Below are positions 44,436 through 52,926 of a stretch of DNA of 64,000 nt, piece by piece. Source of the DNA: Pseudomonas sp. RGM2987 (lineage in GTDB: Bacteria; Pseudomonadota; Gammaproteobacteria; Pseudomonadales; Pseudomonadaceae); contig NZ_JALJDX010000217.1 of NCBI RefSeq assembly GCF_022952855.1, positions 1 through 64,000 on the forward strand. The letters run 5' to 3'. The notes beneath the pieces are model-generated. The model did no database searches and was not told the origin of the DNA. It worked only from the letters and a program-made list of their open reading frames with translations. The stretch's first letter is position 1, and every line of letters starts with the position of its first letter. The translations under genes and the position numbers were made by a program.

Positions 44436-46012
44436 GCTTGTCCAACCTGATCGACCGTTGCCTGGGGCAGCGCGACCCCCTGGCCATCGCCCGGGAACAG
44501 GCTGCACGCTGGCAACCCTGGCTGCGCCCCATCAACGCGAACTCTGCAGTCGGTGAAGATCCCGGCTATGACGATGACTTCCAGCGCATGCGCGAAGAGG
44601 TCGATAAATTGTCCGGCGCCGATATCGAGCGGGTCATTGCGCTGGCCGAAAAGTTGCTCACCCACACGTGCAAGGACCTGCGCGTCGCCACCTATTACCT
44701 GTGGGCGCGCCTGCACAAGGACGGGGAGGCGGGGTTGGCCGATGGCTTGAGCCTGTTGGCGGCCTTGGTGGCCCACTTCGCCGAGACGGTGCTGCCGGTG
44801 CGGGCCAACAGCCGCAAGATGGCCGTGCAATGGCTGGCCGGCAATAAGCTGCTGGACACCTTGTCGTTGTTTCCGGAGGTGGTCAAAGCCGAGGCCGAGC
44901 GAACCGTCGCCGCGTTGGCCTGGCTGGAACAGGGGCTGGACACCTGGCCCCAGGAGCAGCGTCCCAGCCTGGAACCCTTGTACGCCGCGCTATCGGCGCG
45001 CCTGGCACAGTCGGGTGGCGTGGACGCGTTGGTGCCACAGAACGCCGCCGGTCAGGCATCCCAAGGGCAGGGCGGGGCGGCGCCGGTTACCGCGATCAAG
45101 TCTGGACGGGATCTGTTGGACAACGGTCGGGCGTTGGCCGGTTATCTGCGCGATCAGCCACAGGGCTGGCTGGCGGCCCACCGGCTGATGAAGAGCCTGC
45201 GCTGGGACACTGTCCATCAGGCGCCGCCGCAGGACGCCAACGGCAACACCCGTCTGGTTCCGCCACGTGCTGACTACCGCGCGCAGCTCAAGCGGTTGTA
45301 CCTGCAACAGGATTGGCCTGGACTGCTCGATCACGTTGAGCGGATCTATGCCGAGGGGGTGAATCACTTCTGGCTGGACCTGCAATGGTACTTGTACCAG
45401 GCGTTGAGCAAGCAACCAGCGCCCCAGGACCGCTGGGCCGCGATTACCTTGCACGACCTGGGCATGTTCCTTGAGCGACTGCCGGGTCTGGAGGCGTTGT
45501 GCTGGAGTGACGGCAGCCCGTTTGCCGATGAGACCACCCGAGAGTGGATCGCCCGCCACCTGAGCGACCACCGCCCTCAGCAATGGCTACCCACCCTGGC
45601 GCCCACCACTGGCGACACCGACCTATTGGCGCTGGAAAGCGAGGCCTTGGCGCAGGCAGACCGGGAGGGCGTGGAACAGGCACTGGCCTGGCTGGCGACC
45701 CGCCCTGGCGTGCAGACCGCACGCCAGGGTTGGTTGCTGCGCCTGCTCATGGCGCGGGTGGCCGAACAGTTTGGCAAAAGCGACCTGTCGATCCACCTGC
45801 TGGCAGAACTCGACGCCACGGTACAGCGCCAGGACCTGAGCGCGTGGGAGCCCGAGCTGTGTTTCGAAGTCAAGGCTCGCCTGCTCCGGTTGCTGCGCTT
45901 GAAGGCCCAGCGCCCCGATGCCGACAAACCCGCCCTGGCTCGCCGCATGGAGGCGTTGCTGGCCGCTCTGGTGACGGCTGATCCGGTACGGGCCGCCGTG
46001 CTGTGTGGCTGA
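44432..46012 (+). CDS. tssA: T6SS protein TssA (long VasJ/ImpA type)
   Basis: Cytoplasmic protein of 526 residues. It has an ImpA_N domain (residues about 10-120; DLRVATYYLWARLHKDG, VLPVRANSRKMAVQWLAG), a middle helical region, and a C-terminal domain of the long TssA class (AQADREGVEQALAWLATRP). TssA primes baseplate assembly and coordinates tube and sheath polymerisation. It is coupled to tssM (ATGA). The cluster encodes a second ImpA_N protein, the OmpA fusion at 49846. Confidence 0.9.
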   Translation: MSLSNLIDRCLGQRDPLAIAREQAARWQPWLRPINANSAVGEDPGYDDDFQRMREEVDKLSGADIERVIALAEKLLTHTCKDLRVATYYLWARLHKDGEAGLADGLSLLAALVAHFAETVLPVRANSRKMAVQWLAGNKLLDTLSLFPEVVKAEAERTVAALAWLEQGLDTWPQEQRPSLEPLYAALSARLAQSGGVDALVPQNAAGQASQGQGGAAPVTAIKSGRDLLDNGRALAGYLRDQPQGWLAAHRLMKSLRWDTVHQAPPQDANGNTRLVPPRADYRAQLKRLYLQQDWPGLLDHVERIYAEGVNHFWLDLQWYLYQALSKQPAPQDRWAAITLHDLGMFLERLPGLEALCWSDGSPFADETTREWIARHLSDHRPQQWLPTLAPTTGDTDLLALESEALAQADREGVEQALAWLATRPGVQTARQGWLLRLLMARVAEQFGKSDLSIHLLAELDATVQRQDLSAWEPELCFEVKARLLRLLRLKAQRPDADKPALARRMEALLAALVTADPVRAAVLCG

Positions 46013-46037
46013 CACGAATTCAAAAAGGAGTTTTTCC

Positions 46038-47807
46038 ATGAGCATGGACAACCTGACACTGCGCTATTTCGATGCCGAAATGCGTTATCTGCGCGAGGCC
46101 GGCAAGGAATTCGCCGAGGCGTTTCCGGACCGCGCCGCGCAACTCAACCTGGACAAGCCAGGGGCCCAGGACCCCTATGTCGAGCGACTGTTCGAGGGCT
46201 TTGCGTTTCTGATGGGGCGCCTTCGGGAGAAGCTCGACGATGATTTGCCGGAGCTGACCGAAGGTTTGGTCAGCCTGTTGTGGCCGCACTATTTGCGGAC
46301 CATCCCGTCGCTATCGATCATCGAACTTATGCCTGATCTCGGGCAGATGAAGCGTAGCCAGCGGATCGACCGGGGTTTTGAAATACTCTCGCAACCCATC
46401 GGGCCGCAACACACCCGCTGCCGCTACACCACCACCCAGGACCTGATGCTCCAGCCGTTGGCGCTGACCGCGGTCGAGCGTGACCATGAGCCGGACGGCC
46501 GCACGCTGCTGCGCCTGCGCTTTACCCGTGGCGCGCTCACAGACTGGACGCAGCTCGACCTGAGCCGTTTGCCGCTGTACCTCAGCGCCGATGCGCCGCT
46601 GGCCAGCGCATTGCACCACGCGCTGACGCTGAACAGCCAGGCAATGTTCATACGCATGCCGCATCAGCCGGACCGCCAGCCTCTCGACGGCTACTTCACG
46701 GCCAAGGGCTTCGCCGACGAGGATCGGCTGTGGCCCAAGGGCGACAGTGCCTTCAGCGGCTATCAGTTGCTGCTGGAGTATTTCACCTTCCGGGAAAAAT
46801 TCATGTTCGTGACCCTCTGCGGGTTGGAGCAGTTGGTGATGACACCCGGCGCCCCCTGGTTTGAACTGGAAGTGGTGTTGCGTGAGCCCTGGCCGCCGAC
46901 CTTCGAGTTGGGCACCGAGCACATCCGCCTGCATTGTGTACCGGTGATCAACCTGTTTGCCCTGGAAGCCGACCCGATGGCGCTGGCGCCGTTGCAGACC
47001 GATTACCTGCTGCGCCCCATGCGTCTGCAGGACGGCCACATGGAAATCTATTCGGTGGATGGCGTCACCGCATCGAAGAACGCCGAGCGTCATGACTATG
47101 TGCCGTTTACCAGTTTTCGTCACAAGGGCGGGATGCTGAGCGATGAGGCGCCCGAACGCTATTTCCATACACGCTTGAAACGGGCGGCCAACGGGCTGCA
47201 TGACACCTGGCTGATCCTGGGCGGTGATGGCTTTGATCAAGATCGGCTGCACGACGGGCAGAGCCTTTCGCTGCGCTTGACCGGCACCCATGGCCAGCTC
47301 CCACGCAAGGCCTTGCAGCGCACCGTGCTCGACACGCTGGTGCAATCCAGCGAGTCGGGTTTGCGGGTGCGTAACCTGTGTGCGCCAACGTTGCCTTGCT
47401 ATCCACCGAACCGCGACCGTTTTCACTGGCGCCTCCTCAGTCACCTGGGTTCGAATTTCCTGCCGATGCTCGATAGCGCAGAAGTGCTGCGAGGGACCCT
47501 GGCGCTGTACGACTGGACGGGCAGCGAGCTGAATCGGCGGCGTCTGGCGGCGATCGTCGAGGTGAACCATCACCTGGCCCAGCGCTTTGAGAAAGGCTTT
47601 CTACTGCGTGGGGTGGACATCGAAATCACCCTGGACGCCAACGGTTTCTCGGGGGAGGGCGACATCAGCCTGTTCGGCGAAATGCTCAACCGCTTCTTTG
47701 CCCTCTATGCCGACATCCACCTGTTCACCCGGCTCACGCTGATCCTGCAACCTACCGGAAAGTGCCTGCAATGGACCGAGAATCACAGTCAGCGTATTCC
47801 CGGCTGA
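46038..47807 (+). CDS. tssF: T6SS baseplate protein TssF
   Basis: Protein of 589 residues (VasA/ImpG). It begins MDNLTLRYFDAEMRYLREAG with the conserved RYLREAGKEFAEAFPDRAAQ; LTEGLVSLLWPHYLRTIPSL and EYFTFREKFMFV are also typical. TssF forms the baseplate wedge with TssG, TssE and TssK. The ATG at 46038 has AAAGGAG upstream; earlier codons overlap tssA. Its 3' end overlaps tssG by 37 bp. Confidence 0.94.
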   Translation: MSMDNLTLRYFDAEMRYLREAGKEFAEAFPDRAAQLNLDKPGAQDPYVERLFEGFAFLMGRLREKLDDDLPELTEGLVSLLWPHYLRTIPSLSIIELMPDLGQMKRSQRIDRGFEILSQPIGPQHTRCRYTTTQDLMLQPLALTAVERDHEPDGRTLLRLRFTRGALTDWTQLDLSRLPLYLSADAPLASALHHALTLNSQAMFIRMPHQPDRQPLDGYFTAKGFADEDRLWPKGDSAFSGYQLLLEYFTFREKFMFVTLCGLEQLVMTPGAPWFELEVVLREPWPPTFELGTEHIRLHCVPVINLFALEADPMALAPLQTDYLLRPMRLQDGHMEIYSVDGVTASKNAERHDYVPFTSFRHKGGMLSDEAPERYFHTRLKRAANGLHDTWLILGGDGFDQDRLHDGQSLSLRLTGTHGQLPRKALQRTVLDTLVQSSESGLRVRNLCAPTLPCYPPNRDRFHWRLLSHLGSNFLPMLDSAEVLRGTLALYDWTGSELNRRRLAAIVEVNHHLAQRFEKGFLLRGVDIEITLDANGFSGEGDISLFGEMLNRFFALYADIHLFTRLTLILQPTGKCLQWTENHSQRIPG

Positions 47808-48868
47808 AGGCCGGCGGTTTGCTGGACGCGCTCAAGGGGCGAGTGGCCGAGGCCAGCCTGTATCGTTTTTGCCAGTTACTGGAACAGGCCTTACCCGGCC
47901 ATCCGCTCCTGGGGAGCACGGCTCACCCGGCAGACGACCCGGTGCGCTTCCGGCCTGACCCGGGCATGGGGTTTCCGGCTGGCGAGCTGAAGGCGATTGA
48001 GGTCGACGCACATCATCCCGGGCGTGCGGCCACGGTGCGTACTCGCTTGTTGGGGTTGTACGGCGTCGACTCGCCAATGCCGACGGCGTTCCTGGACGAT
48101 ATCGCCCGGCGCCGTGAAGGCCACGAGGCACTTGAGGCGTTTCTCGACATCTTCAACCACCGCATCTTTACCCAGTTCTATCGGATCTGGCGCAAGTATT
48201 CCTACCCGGCCAGTTTCGAGGCGGGTGGCACCGATGCGACCTCCCAGTGCCTGTTGGGGTTGATCGGGCTGGGGATTCCCGGCACTGCCGAACAGATCGC
48301 TACACCGGTTTCGCGCTTCCTGGCGTTGCTGAGTGTGATGCGGCTGCCCACCCGCACCGCCGAAGGCATTGAAGCGCTGGTAAGGCTGCTGGCCCCGGGC
48401 ACCCGGACGCGAGTAACCCCGCACTGGCCGCGCAAAGTGCCGTTGGCACACCCCGCCAGCCTGTGTACGGCGCGCCCGGTGGGGCTGTCCGAGGGCACGC
48501 CGTTGGGCAGTGTCGGTCACGACGTGAACAGCCAATTGCACCTGGCGCTGTTCACCCAAGACCTGGAGGAAGCCGGTGGCTGGTTGCCCGGAGGGCAGTT
48601 GCATGGCGATCTCCTGGTCCTGCTGCGGGTGTACCTGGGCTGGCGTTGCAGCGCAAAGCTTGCGCTGTCGCTGCCGGTGCACAGCTTGCCGGCACCGGTG
48701 TTGGGAAAAGCGCCCATCCGGCTCGGCATGACCGGCGTCCTGGGCTTGGGCGGCGATGGCTGGCAGGTGGCGGAACACGACTCCATCAGCATCAACCTGG
48801 GCCCATACCGAGGCCTTACACCTAACCCCCGTTTCAGGGAGGCACAGCATGTCACGTATCGTTTTTAA
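47771..48868 (+). CDS. tssG: T6SS baseplate protein TssG
   Basis: Protein of 365 residues (VasB/ImpH). Characteristic parts are VRFRPDPGMGFPAGELKAIE, LFDIFNHRIF-like (FLDIFNHRIFTQFYRIWRKY) and the C-terminal INLGPYRGL. It forms a wedge trimer with two TssF. The start at 47771 is inside the end of tssF, so it is expected to be coupled. Its own end overlaps the tssJ start by 20 bp. Confidence 0.93.
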   Translation: MDRESQSAYSRLKAGGLLDALKGRVAEASLYRFCQLLEQALPGHPLLGSTAHPADDPVRFRPDPGMGFPAGELKAIEVDAHHPGRAATVRTRLLGLYGVDSPMPTAFLDDIARRREGHEALEAFLDIFNHRIFTQFYRIWRKYSYPASFEAGGTDATSQCLLGLIGLGIPGTAEQIATPVSRFLALLSVMRLPTRTAEGIEALVRLLAPGTRTRVTPHWPRKVPLAHPASLCTARPVGLSEGTPLGSVGHDVNSQLHLALFTQDLEEAGGWLPGGQLHGDLLVLLRVYLGWRCSAKLALSLPVHSLPAPVLGKAPIRLGMTGVLGLGGDGWQVAEHDSISINLGPYRGLTPNPRFREAQHVTYRF

Positions 48869-49382
48869 TCCAATGACCCTCGCGATGGTTGCCATTTGGC
48901 TCAGTGGGTGCGGGTTGACCCAGACCGTGGCAGACGGCACCGCCTCTACTACCAAGGCGATTTTCCATAGACAGGTGACAACCCTGCACCTGGATCTCAG
49001 CGCTGCGACGACGCACGACACTGACACGGCGCACAGGCGTGCATTGTCGCTACCGACCCTGGTGCGGGTGTACCAACTGCGCGACAGCAAGGCGTTGGAG
49101 CAGATCACCTACGAGGGTGTGTTGAACGAAGAGCGCCCGCTCTCCAGCGCCTTGCTGGACAAGCGGCTGGTGGTGGTGAAGCCCGAGCACAAGTCCCGCC
49201 TGAGTGTGCCCATGGACAAGGACACCCAGGCTGTCGCGGTGGTGGCGCTGTTCCATCGGCCCGATACCCAGCTCAATACCTGGCGCCTGACGCTGACACG
49301 CGACGAGTTGCTCGCCGACCGGGCACGGCTGGTCGAGCTGGGCGATAACGGGTTGACGCTGGCCCCGCTGGCGAAGGAATGA
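48849..49382 (+). CDS. tssJ: T6SS outer-membrane lipoprotein TssJ
   Basis: Lipoprotein of 177 residues. The signal peptide ends in LSGC (Cys20), and the mature beta-sandwich follows. TssJ anchors the C-terminus of TssM at the outer membrane. A GGGAGG ribosome binding site lies before the ATG, inside tssG. Conserved parts include LSLPTLVRVYQLRDSKALEQ and VAVVALFHRPD. It is 3 bp from tssE. Confidence 0.92.
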   Translation: MSRIVFNPMTLAMVAIWLSGCGLTQTVADGTASTTKAIFHRQVTTLHLDLSAATTHDTDTAHRRALSLPTLVRVYQLRDSKALEQITYEGVLNEERPLSSALLDKRLVVVKPEHKSRLSVPMDKDTQAVAVVALFHRPDTQLNTWRLTLTRDELLADRARLVELGDNGLTLAPLAKE

Positions 49383-49385
49383 GTC

Positions 49386-49823
49386 ATGACTGAACTCAAC
49401 CCTTCGCTCTATGAGCTGCTGTTGCAGAACTTTGCAGGCGAGCTGGACCTGGAACGGGTCGACGAGCAAGACCAGCCAGTGCTTTCGGTGCTGGACAATC
49501 TGCAACGCATCCTCGACAGCCGGGCGGGCGCCCTCAGTCATCTGCCGGATTACGGATTGCCGGACATGGGCACTGTCCTGCAGGGGCTGCCAGCTGCCGC
49601 GCATACGCTGATCGCGACCATGACCACTGTCCTGCTCAAGTACGAGCCACGTCTGGCCAGCGTCGCTGTCGAGCTGCTGCCCCAGGTGTCGCCGGGGTAC
49701 CTGGAGTTTGCCCTGGACGTGCAGCTCAAAGGCGGCCGCCGGGAGCGTTTCGCCACGACGCTGGTAGCCGAAGGCAAGGCCCTGGTGCGCTCTCTGACGG
49801 GCCAGGATGCCCCCCAGTCATGA
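49386..49823 (+). CDS. tssE: T6SS baseplate protein TssE (gp25-like)
   Basis: Protein of 145 residues with the gp25 lysozyme-like fold: SVLDNLQRILDSRAGALSHL, PDYGLPDM and IATMTTVLLKYEPRLASVAV. TssE sits at the base of the sheath with TssFGK and starts its polymerisation. The order tssF-G-J-E is compact. A 22-bp gap separates it from the OmpA-fusion gene. Confidence 0.93.
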   Translation: MTELNPSLYELLLQNFAGELDLERVDEQDQPVLSVLDNLQRILDSRAGALSHLPDYGLPDMGTVLQGLPAAAHTLIATMTTVLLKYEPRLASVAVELLPQVSPGYLEFALDVQLKGGRRERFATTLVAEGKALVRSLTGQDAPQS

Positions 49824-49845
49824 ACGGATCGCAGAAGGGAACGCA

Positions 49846-50973
49846 ATGACAGTATGGCTGGAGATGCATATCCGGGTCGGCGGTGACCCGCGCCACCATG
49901 AAGAATTCAGTGCCCTGTGGGACGAACTGGCAAAGCTAGGCCACCCGGCCTGTCCCGATGTGGACTGGAACAAAGTGGAGCAACTGTGCCTCATATTGCT
50001 CCGGCAAAACGGGGCGGAACTGCAAACCGTGAGTTTCTACACCTTGGCCCGTAGCCAGCGCACAGGCCTGCAAGGCATGGCCCAGGGCTTGGGGTTGCTC
50101 GATACGCTAAGCGCTGAATGGCCGCAGCTCTGGCCGCCGACCGACTCCATGCGCCTGGATATCCTGGAATGGCTGTTTGCCCAACTGCAACGGCTGCTGC
50201 GCAGTTTTTCGCTGGCGGCACACGCGGTATCGACACTCATCGAGCTGGACCGTTTGTTGGCGAGCCTGGATGAGCGCCTGGTCAATCAGACCTGCGCGCC
50301 GCTGCCCACGCTTGTGAGCCTGCGTCGGCAAGTCGTCAGCCTCATCACGGCCTTGCAGCGAAGCAGAGCAATCCACGAAAGGCCGTTGCACCCCGTCAGC
50401 AGCGCGGCTGCGGGGTTTGTGATGCCAGTCCTGCTCTCACCCCCGCCGAGGGCCAGGAGCGGCGAGCGCAGCATCGCACTGTGGGCGTGCGCAGGGGGGA
50501 TCATGCTGGCGTTGGTGATTGGCTTGGCTTGGCGCGTGGGGCTGACAGGTTCTGCTGACGAACCGGTCTTGCCAGAGCCAGTGCGGCTGGACAGCCTGTC
50601 GCTGTTCGACACCGGCAGCGCGGCACTCAAGCCCGGGTCAACCGGCGTACTGGTTAACGCGCTGATGGATATCAAGGCCCAGCCAGGCTGGCTGATCGTG
50701 ATTGCCGGGCATACCGATGCAACGGGCCCCGATGCACACAACCTTCAGTTGTCCCAGGCCCGCGCCTCAGCGGTACGCGACTGGATGCAGCGGATGGGAA
50801 ACATCCCCGCCGACTGTTTCGCTGTGCAGGGTTTCGGCGCCAGCCAGCCGATTGCCGACAACCTCATCGAGGCCGGGCGAATGGCCAACCGACGCGTGGA
50901 TATTCGGCTGGTGCCCCAAGTGGGAGCTTGTGAACCCTCCACAACAGGAGTGGCTGAGGCGTCATCCTTGTGA
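49846..50973 (+). CDS. T6SS protein with ImpA_N and OmpA domains
   Basis: Protein of 375 residues. The N-terminal ImpA_N/TssA-like region (about 1-140; LRQNGAELQTVSFYTLARSQ, ILEWLFAQLQRLLRSF) is followed by a TM (about 207-227; IALWACAGGIMLALVIGLAW) and a periplasmic OmpA domain (IVIAGHTDATGP, NLQLSQARASAV, ANRRVDIRLVPQ). It could tether a TssA-like assembly platform to the cell wall. The OmpA part matches that of the 28098 gene over about 125 residues at roughly three quarters identity by eye. AGAAGGGA precedes the ATG. Confidence 0.83.
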   Translation: MTVWLEMHIRVGGDPRHHEEFSALWDELAKLGHPACPDVDWNKVEQLCLILLRQNGAELQTVSFYTLARSQRTGLQGMAQGLGLLDTLSAEWPQLWPPTDSMRLDILEWLFAQLQRLLRSFSLAAHAVSTLIELDRLLASLDERLVNQTCAPLPTLVSLRRQVVSLITALQRSRAIHERPLHPVSSAAAGFVMPVLLSPPPRARSGERSIALWACAGGIMLALVIGLAWRVGLTGSADEPVLPEPVRLDSLSLFDTGSAALKPGSTGVLVNALMDIKAQPGWLIVIAGHTDATGPDAHNLQLSQARASAVRDWMQRMGNIPADCFAVQGFGASQPIADNLIEAGRMANRRVDIRLVPQVGACEPSTTGVAEASSL

Positions 50974-50993
50974 TGGGTTGCGTCTGCTGCGCA

Positions 50994-51088
50994 GCCGAGC
51001 GGGAGCAAGCTCCCTCGCCACGGGATTGGTGCGCAATTAATTATGTTCATCACCCCCCCTGTGGCGAGGGAGCTTGCTCCCGCTGGGC
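50994..51088. repeat. REPIN, two inverted REP copies
   Basis: AGCGGGAGCAAGCTCCCTCG (first copy 50994-51021) and its inverted partner (51061-51088) flank a 40-bp AT-rich centre. It closes the T6SS operon. The arm order is the reverse of the pair at 1561-1653. Confidence 0.88.
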
Positions 51089-51189
51089 TGCAAAGCAGCC
51101 CCATCGCAGTCGCCCGGATGAACTATTCAGCCGAGCGAAAGCCACCTCCATTGCCACGGCGGAACCTGCAACTGACGAATGGTTGCTTA

Positions 51190-51213
51190 GTGACGGTATT
51201 CATAAGTAGTCAC
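51190..51213. promoter_or_regulatory. TetR-type operator 1, upstream of tetR
   Basis: GTGACGG-N10-TAGTCAC: a 24-bp imperfect inverted repeat 39 bp before the tetR start. The outer words GTGAC/GTCAC and the spacing match the other three sites exactly, so autoregulation is likely. Confidence 0.65.
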
Positions 51214-51251
51214 AAGTTGTCATCGCCCGCCGGGATGCGTAAGCTGCCCCC

Positions 51252-51872
51252 ATGAACCAGTCACCAGCACCTACGCCCAGCACTCGCGGCCCTGCCGATC
51301 ATGACATTCGCGACCAGATTGTCGCGGCGGCCAAAGAGCATTTCAGTCAATACGGTTACGCCAAGACCACGGTGTCCGACCTGGCCAAGGCCATCGGCTT
51401 CTCGAAGGCGTATATCTACAAGTTCTTCGATTCCAAGCAGGCGATTGGCGAGGCCATTTGCGCCGGCTGTCTTGCAAGGATCGTGGAGGCTGTGGAAGAG
51501 GCCGTCAACGAGCAAGGGCTCTCCTCGACAGAGCGCTTTCGCCGCCTGGTCAAGACCCTGATTACCACCGGAATCGACCTGTTCTTCAATGATCGCAAGC
51601 TCTATGACATTGCCGCATTCTCCGCATCGGAGCGCTGGCCCAGCTCCCAGGTATATGACGGGCAAATCAAGCAGTTCGTGGTGCAGGTGGTGCGCGAAGG
51701 GCGCGAGAGCGGTGAGTTCGAGCGCAAGACGCCCCTGGATGAAACCGTCGAATCGATCCACCTGACGCTTCGGCCTTTCGTCAATCCTCTGCTGCTGCAG
51801 TACAGCCTCGATCACGTCGAGGTTGCGCCGACGCTGACCGCGAATCTCATCCTGCGTAGCCTGATGCCCTGA
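51252..51872 (+). CDS. TetR-family transcriptional repressor
   Basis: Regulator of 206 residues. The N-terminal HTH is canonical: AAKEHFSQYGYAKTTVSDLA, KAIGFSKAYIYKFFDSKQAI. The C-terminal all-helical domain binds an unknown ligand. Four copies of one 24-bp operator lie in front of tetR and the three transcription units that follow, so it probably represses the whole 52-62 kb segment, itself included. Given the target genes (thioesterase, FadL, FabF, RND pump), a fatty acid, acyl compound or lipophilic antibiotic is a reasonable ligand guess. Confidence 0.87.
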   Translation: MNQSPAPTPSTRGPADHDIRDQIVAAAKEHFSQYGYAKTTVSDLAKAIGFSKAYIYKFFDSKQAIGEAICAGCLARIVEAVEEAVNEQGLSSTERFRRLVKTLITTGIDLFFNDRKLYDIAAFSASERWPSSQVYDGQIKQFVVQVVREGRESGEFERKTPLDETVESIHLTLRPFVNPLLLQYSLDHVEVAPTLTANLILRSLMP

Positions 51873-51963
51873 GGGTAGGGCTGCTGGTTGCAGCCATACC
51901 CGCTCAACGACTTCTCTTGCATTCGGTCTGTATCTGACTGATGGGTCTCTATTTGCCTTGCTG

Positions 51964-51987
51964 GTGACTGTTGACACAAATGGTCAC
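51964..51987. promoter_or_regulatory. TetR-type operator 2 and promoter of thioesterase-fadL
   Basis: GTGACTG-N10-TGGTCAC. A perfect TTGACA (51971-51976) lies in its centre, and AAATAT (51994-51999) follows 17 bp later, so a bound repressor would cover the -35 box. The inferred transcript start near 52006 rules out the upstream ATG at 51998. Confidence 0.72.
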
Positions 51988-52096
51988 ATGAATAAATATG
52001 ACGTATCGGCTTTTGAGTGATCGCCATGAGTACGCATCGGCAACTACATTCGTTCCGTCTCCGGGCGCAGATTCAGTGCAATTGGAGCGTGTGGAC

Positions 52097-52876
52097 ATGA
52101 CCAGTTTTGCTCAGGTGCTGGCGCAATTTGATCCCAGCGTGCCGTTTGTTTCTCCGGCCAATTGGCAGCAGGGGCGGACGATCTTTGGCGGCCTGTCTGC
52201 GGCCTTGTCATTGGAGACGGTGCTGCGCGAACGCCCGAAGGGCTTCCCGCCGTTCAAATCCGCGCAGGTGTCCTTCATAGGTCCGGTCACGCAGCCCCAG
52301 ACGTTCGATACCAGCGTGTTGCGCGAAGGTCGATCGGTGACGTCGGTGTCGGTCGACTGTAAGTCCGGTGATGAGCTGGCGCTGCGCACGACCTTGCTGT
52401 TCGCTCAACCACGAGCCAGCAGAATTACCCATGAGGCGTGGGGATGCCCGTTGGTAGAGGGGCCGTCGCGGTACACCACGCTGGAGCTGGACAACCGCAT
52501 TGCGCCCGCCTGCGCCTTCAACTTCGAAATGCGCCCCGCAGGCGGTTCGCTGCCGGTGTCCGGTGCGCAAAATCCTGAATTATTGATGTGGGTCCGCCAT
52601 TTGGATGCCCAAGGGGTGGATCCCGCAGTGGCATTGATTGCACTGGCTGACAGCCTGCCGCCCGCAGCCATGACGTGCTTCACCGAACCGGCTGCCATCA
52701 GCTCGGCGTCATGGACGATCGATCTGCCGCAGCCGGCCGTTACCGGCGAGTGGTTCCTCATCAGCTCTTTCAGTCAGCAAGCCTTGGAAGGCTATTCACT
52801 ACAGGACATGGAGGTCTGGGACGAAAGCGGTCGGCGAGTACTTTGGGCGCGTCAGACCGTAGCGATTTTTACCTAG
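52097..52876 (+). CDS. Acyl-CoA thioesterase family protein (double hotdog)
   Basis: Protein of 259 residues with a two-hotdog layout like TesB/4HBT_3: FVSPANWQQGRTIFGGLSAA, FKSAQVSFIGPVTQPQTFDT and EWFLISSFSQQALEGYSLQD. It probably hydrolyses acyl-CoA thioesters in the cytoplasm; chain specificity is unknown. The ATG at 52097 is used because the predicted promoter lies too close to the earlier in-frame ATG. It lies 50 bp before fadL and is probably in one operon with it. Confidence 0.8.
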   Translation: MTSFAQVLAQFDPSVPFVSPANWQQGRTIFGGLSAALSLETVLRERPKGFPPFKSAQVSFIGPVTQPQTFDTSVLREGRSVTSVSVDCKSGDELALRTTLLFAQPRASRITHEAWGCPLVEGPSRYTTLELDNRIAPACAFNFEMRPAGGSLPVSGAQNPELLMWVRHLDAQGVDPAVALIALADSLPPAAMTCFTEPAAISSASWTIDLPQPAVTGEWFLISSFSQQALEGYSLQDMEVWDESGRRVLWARQTVAIFT

Positions 52877-52926
52877 TACAAAAACACTGTTCCACAACCT
52901 AAGCGACTGTTCCTAGAGTTCTAACA

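Noticed and set aside
43026-44507. 493-codon open frame antisense to tssM
   Set aside because: It is a shadow of tssM's codon bias; no domains, and it extends through the tssM-tssA junction.
47891-49108. 405-codon open frame antisense to tssG and tssJ
   Set aside because: It spans two well-supported genes and has no motifs.
50994-51088. CRISPR-like repetition
   Set aside because: The repeats are inverted REP pairs scattered at several loci, not direct repeats with unique spacers, and no cas gene is present.
51998-52096. Upstream in-frame ATG for the thioesterase
   Set aside because: The predicted -10 box lies at 51994-51999, so this ATG would not be in the mRNA. The hotdog domain starts after 52097.
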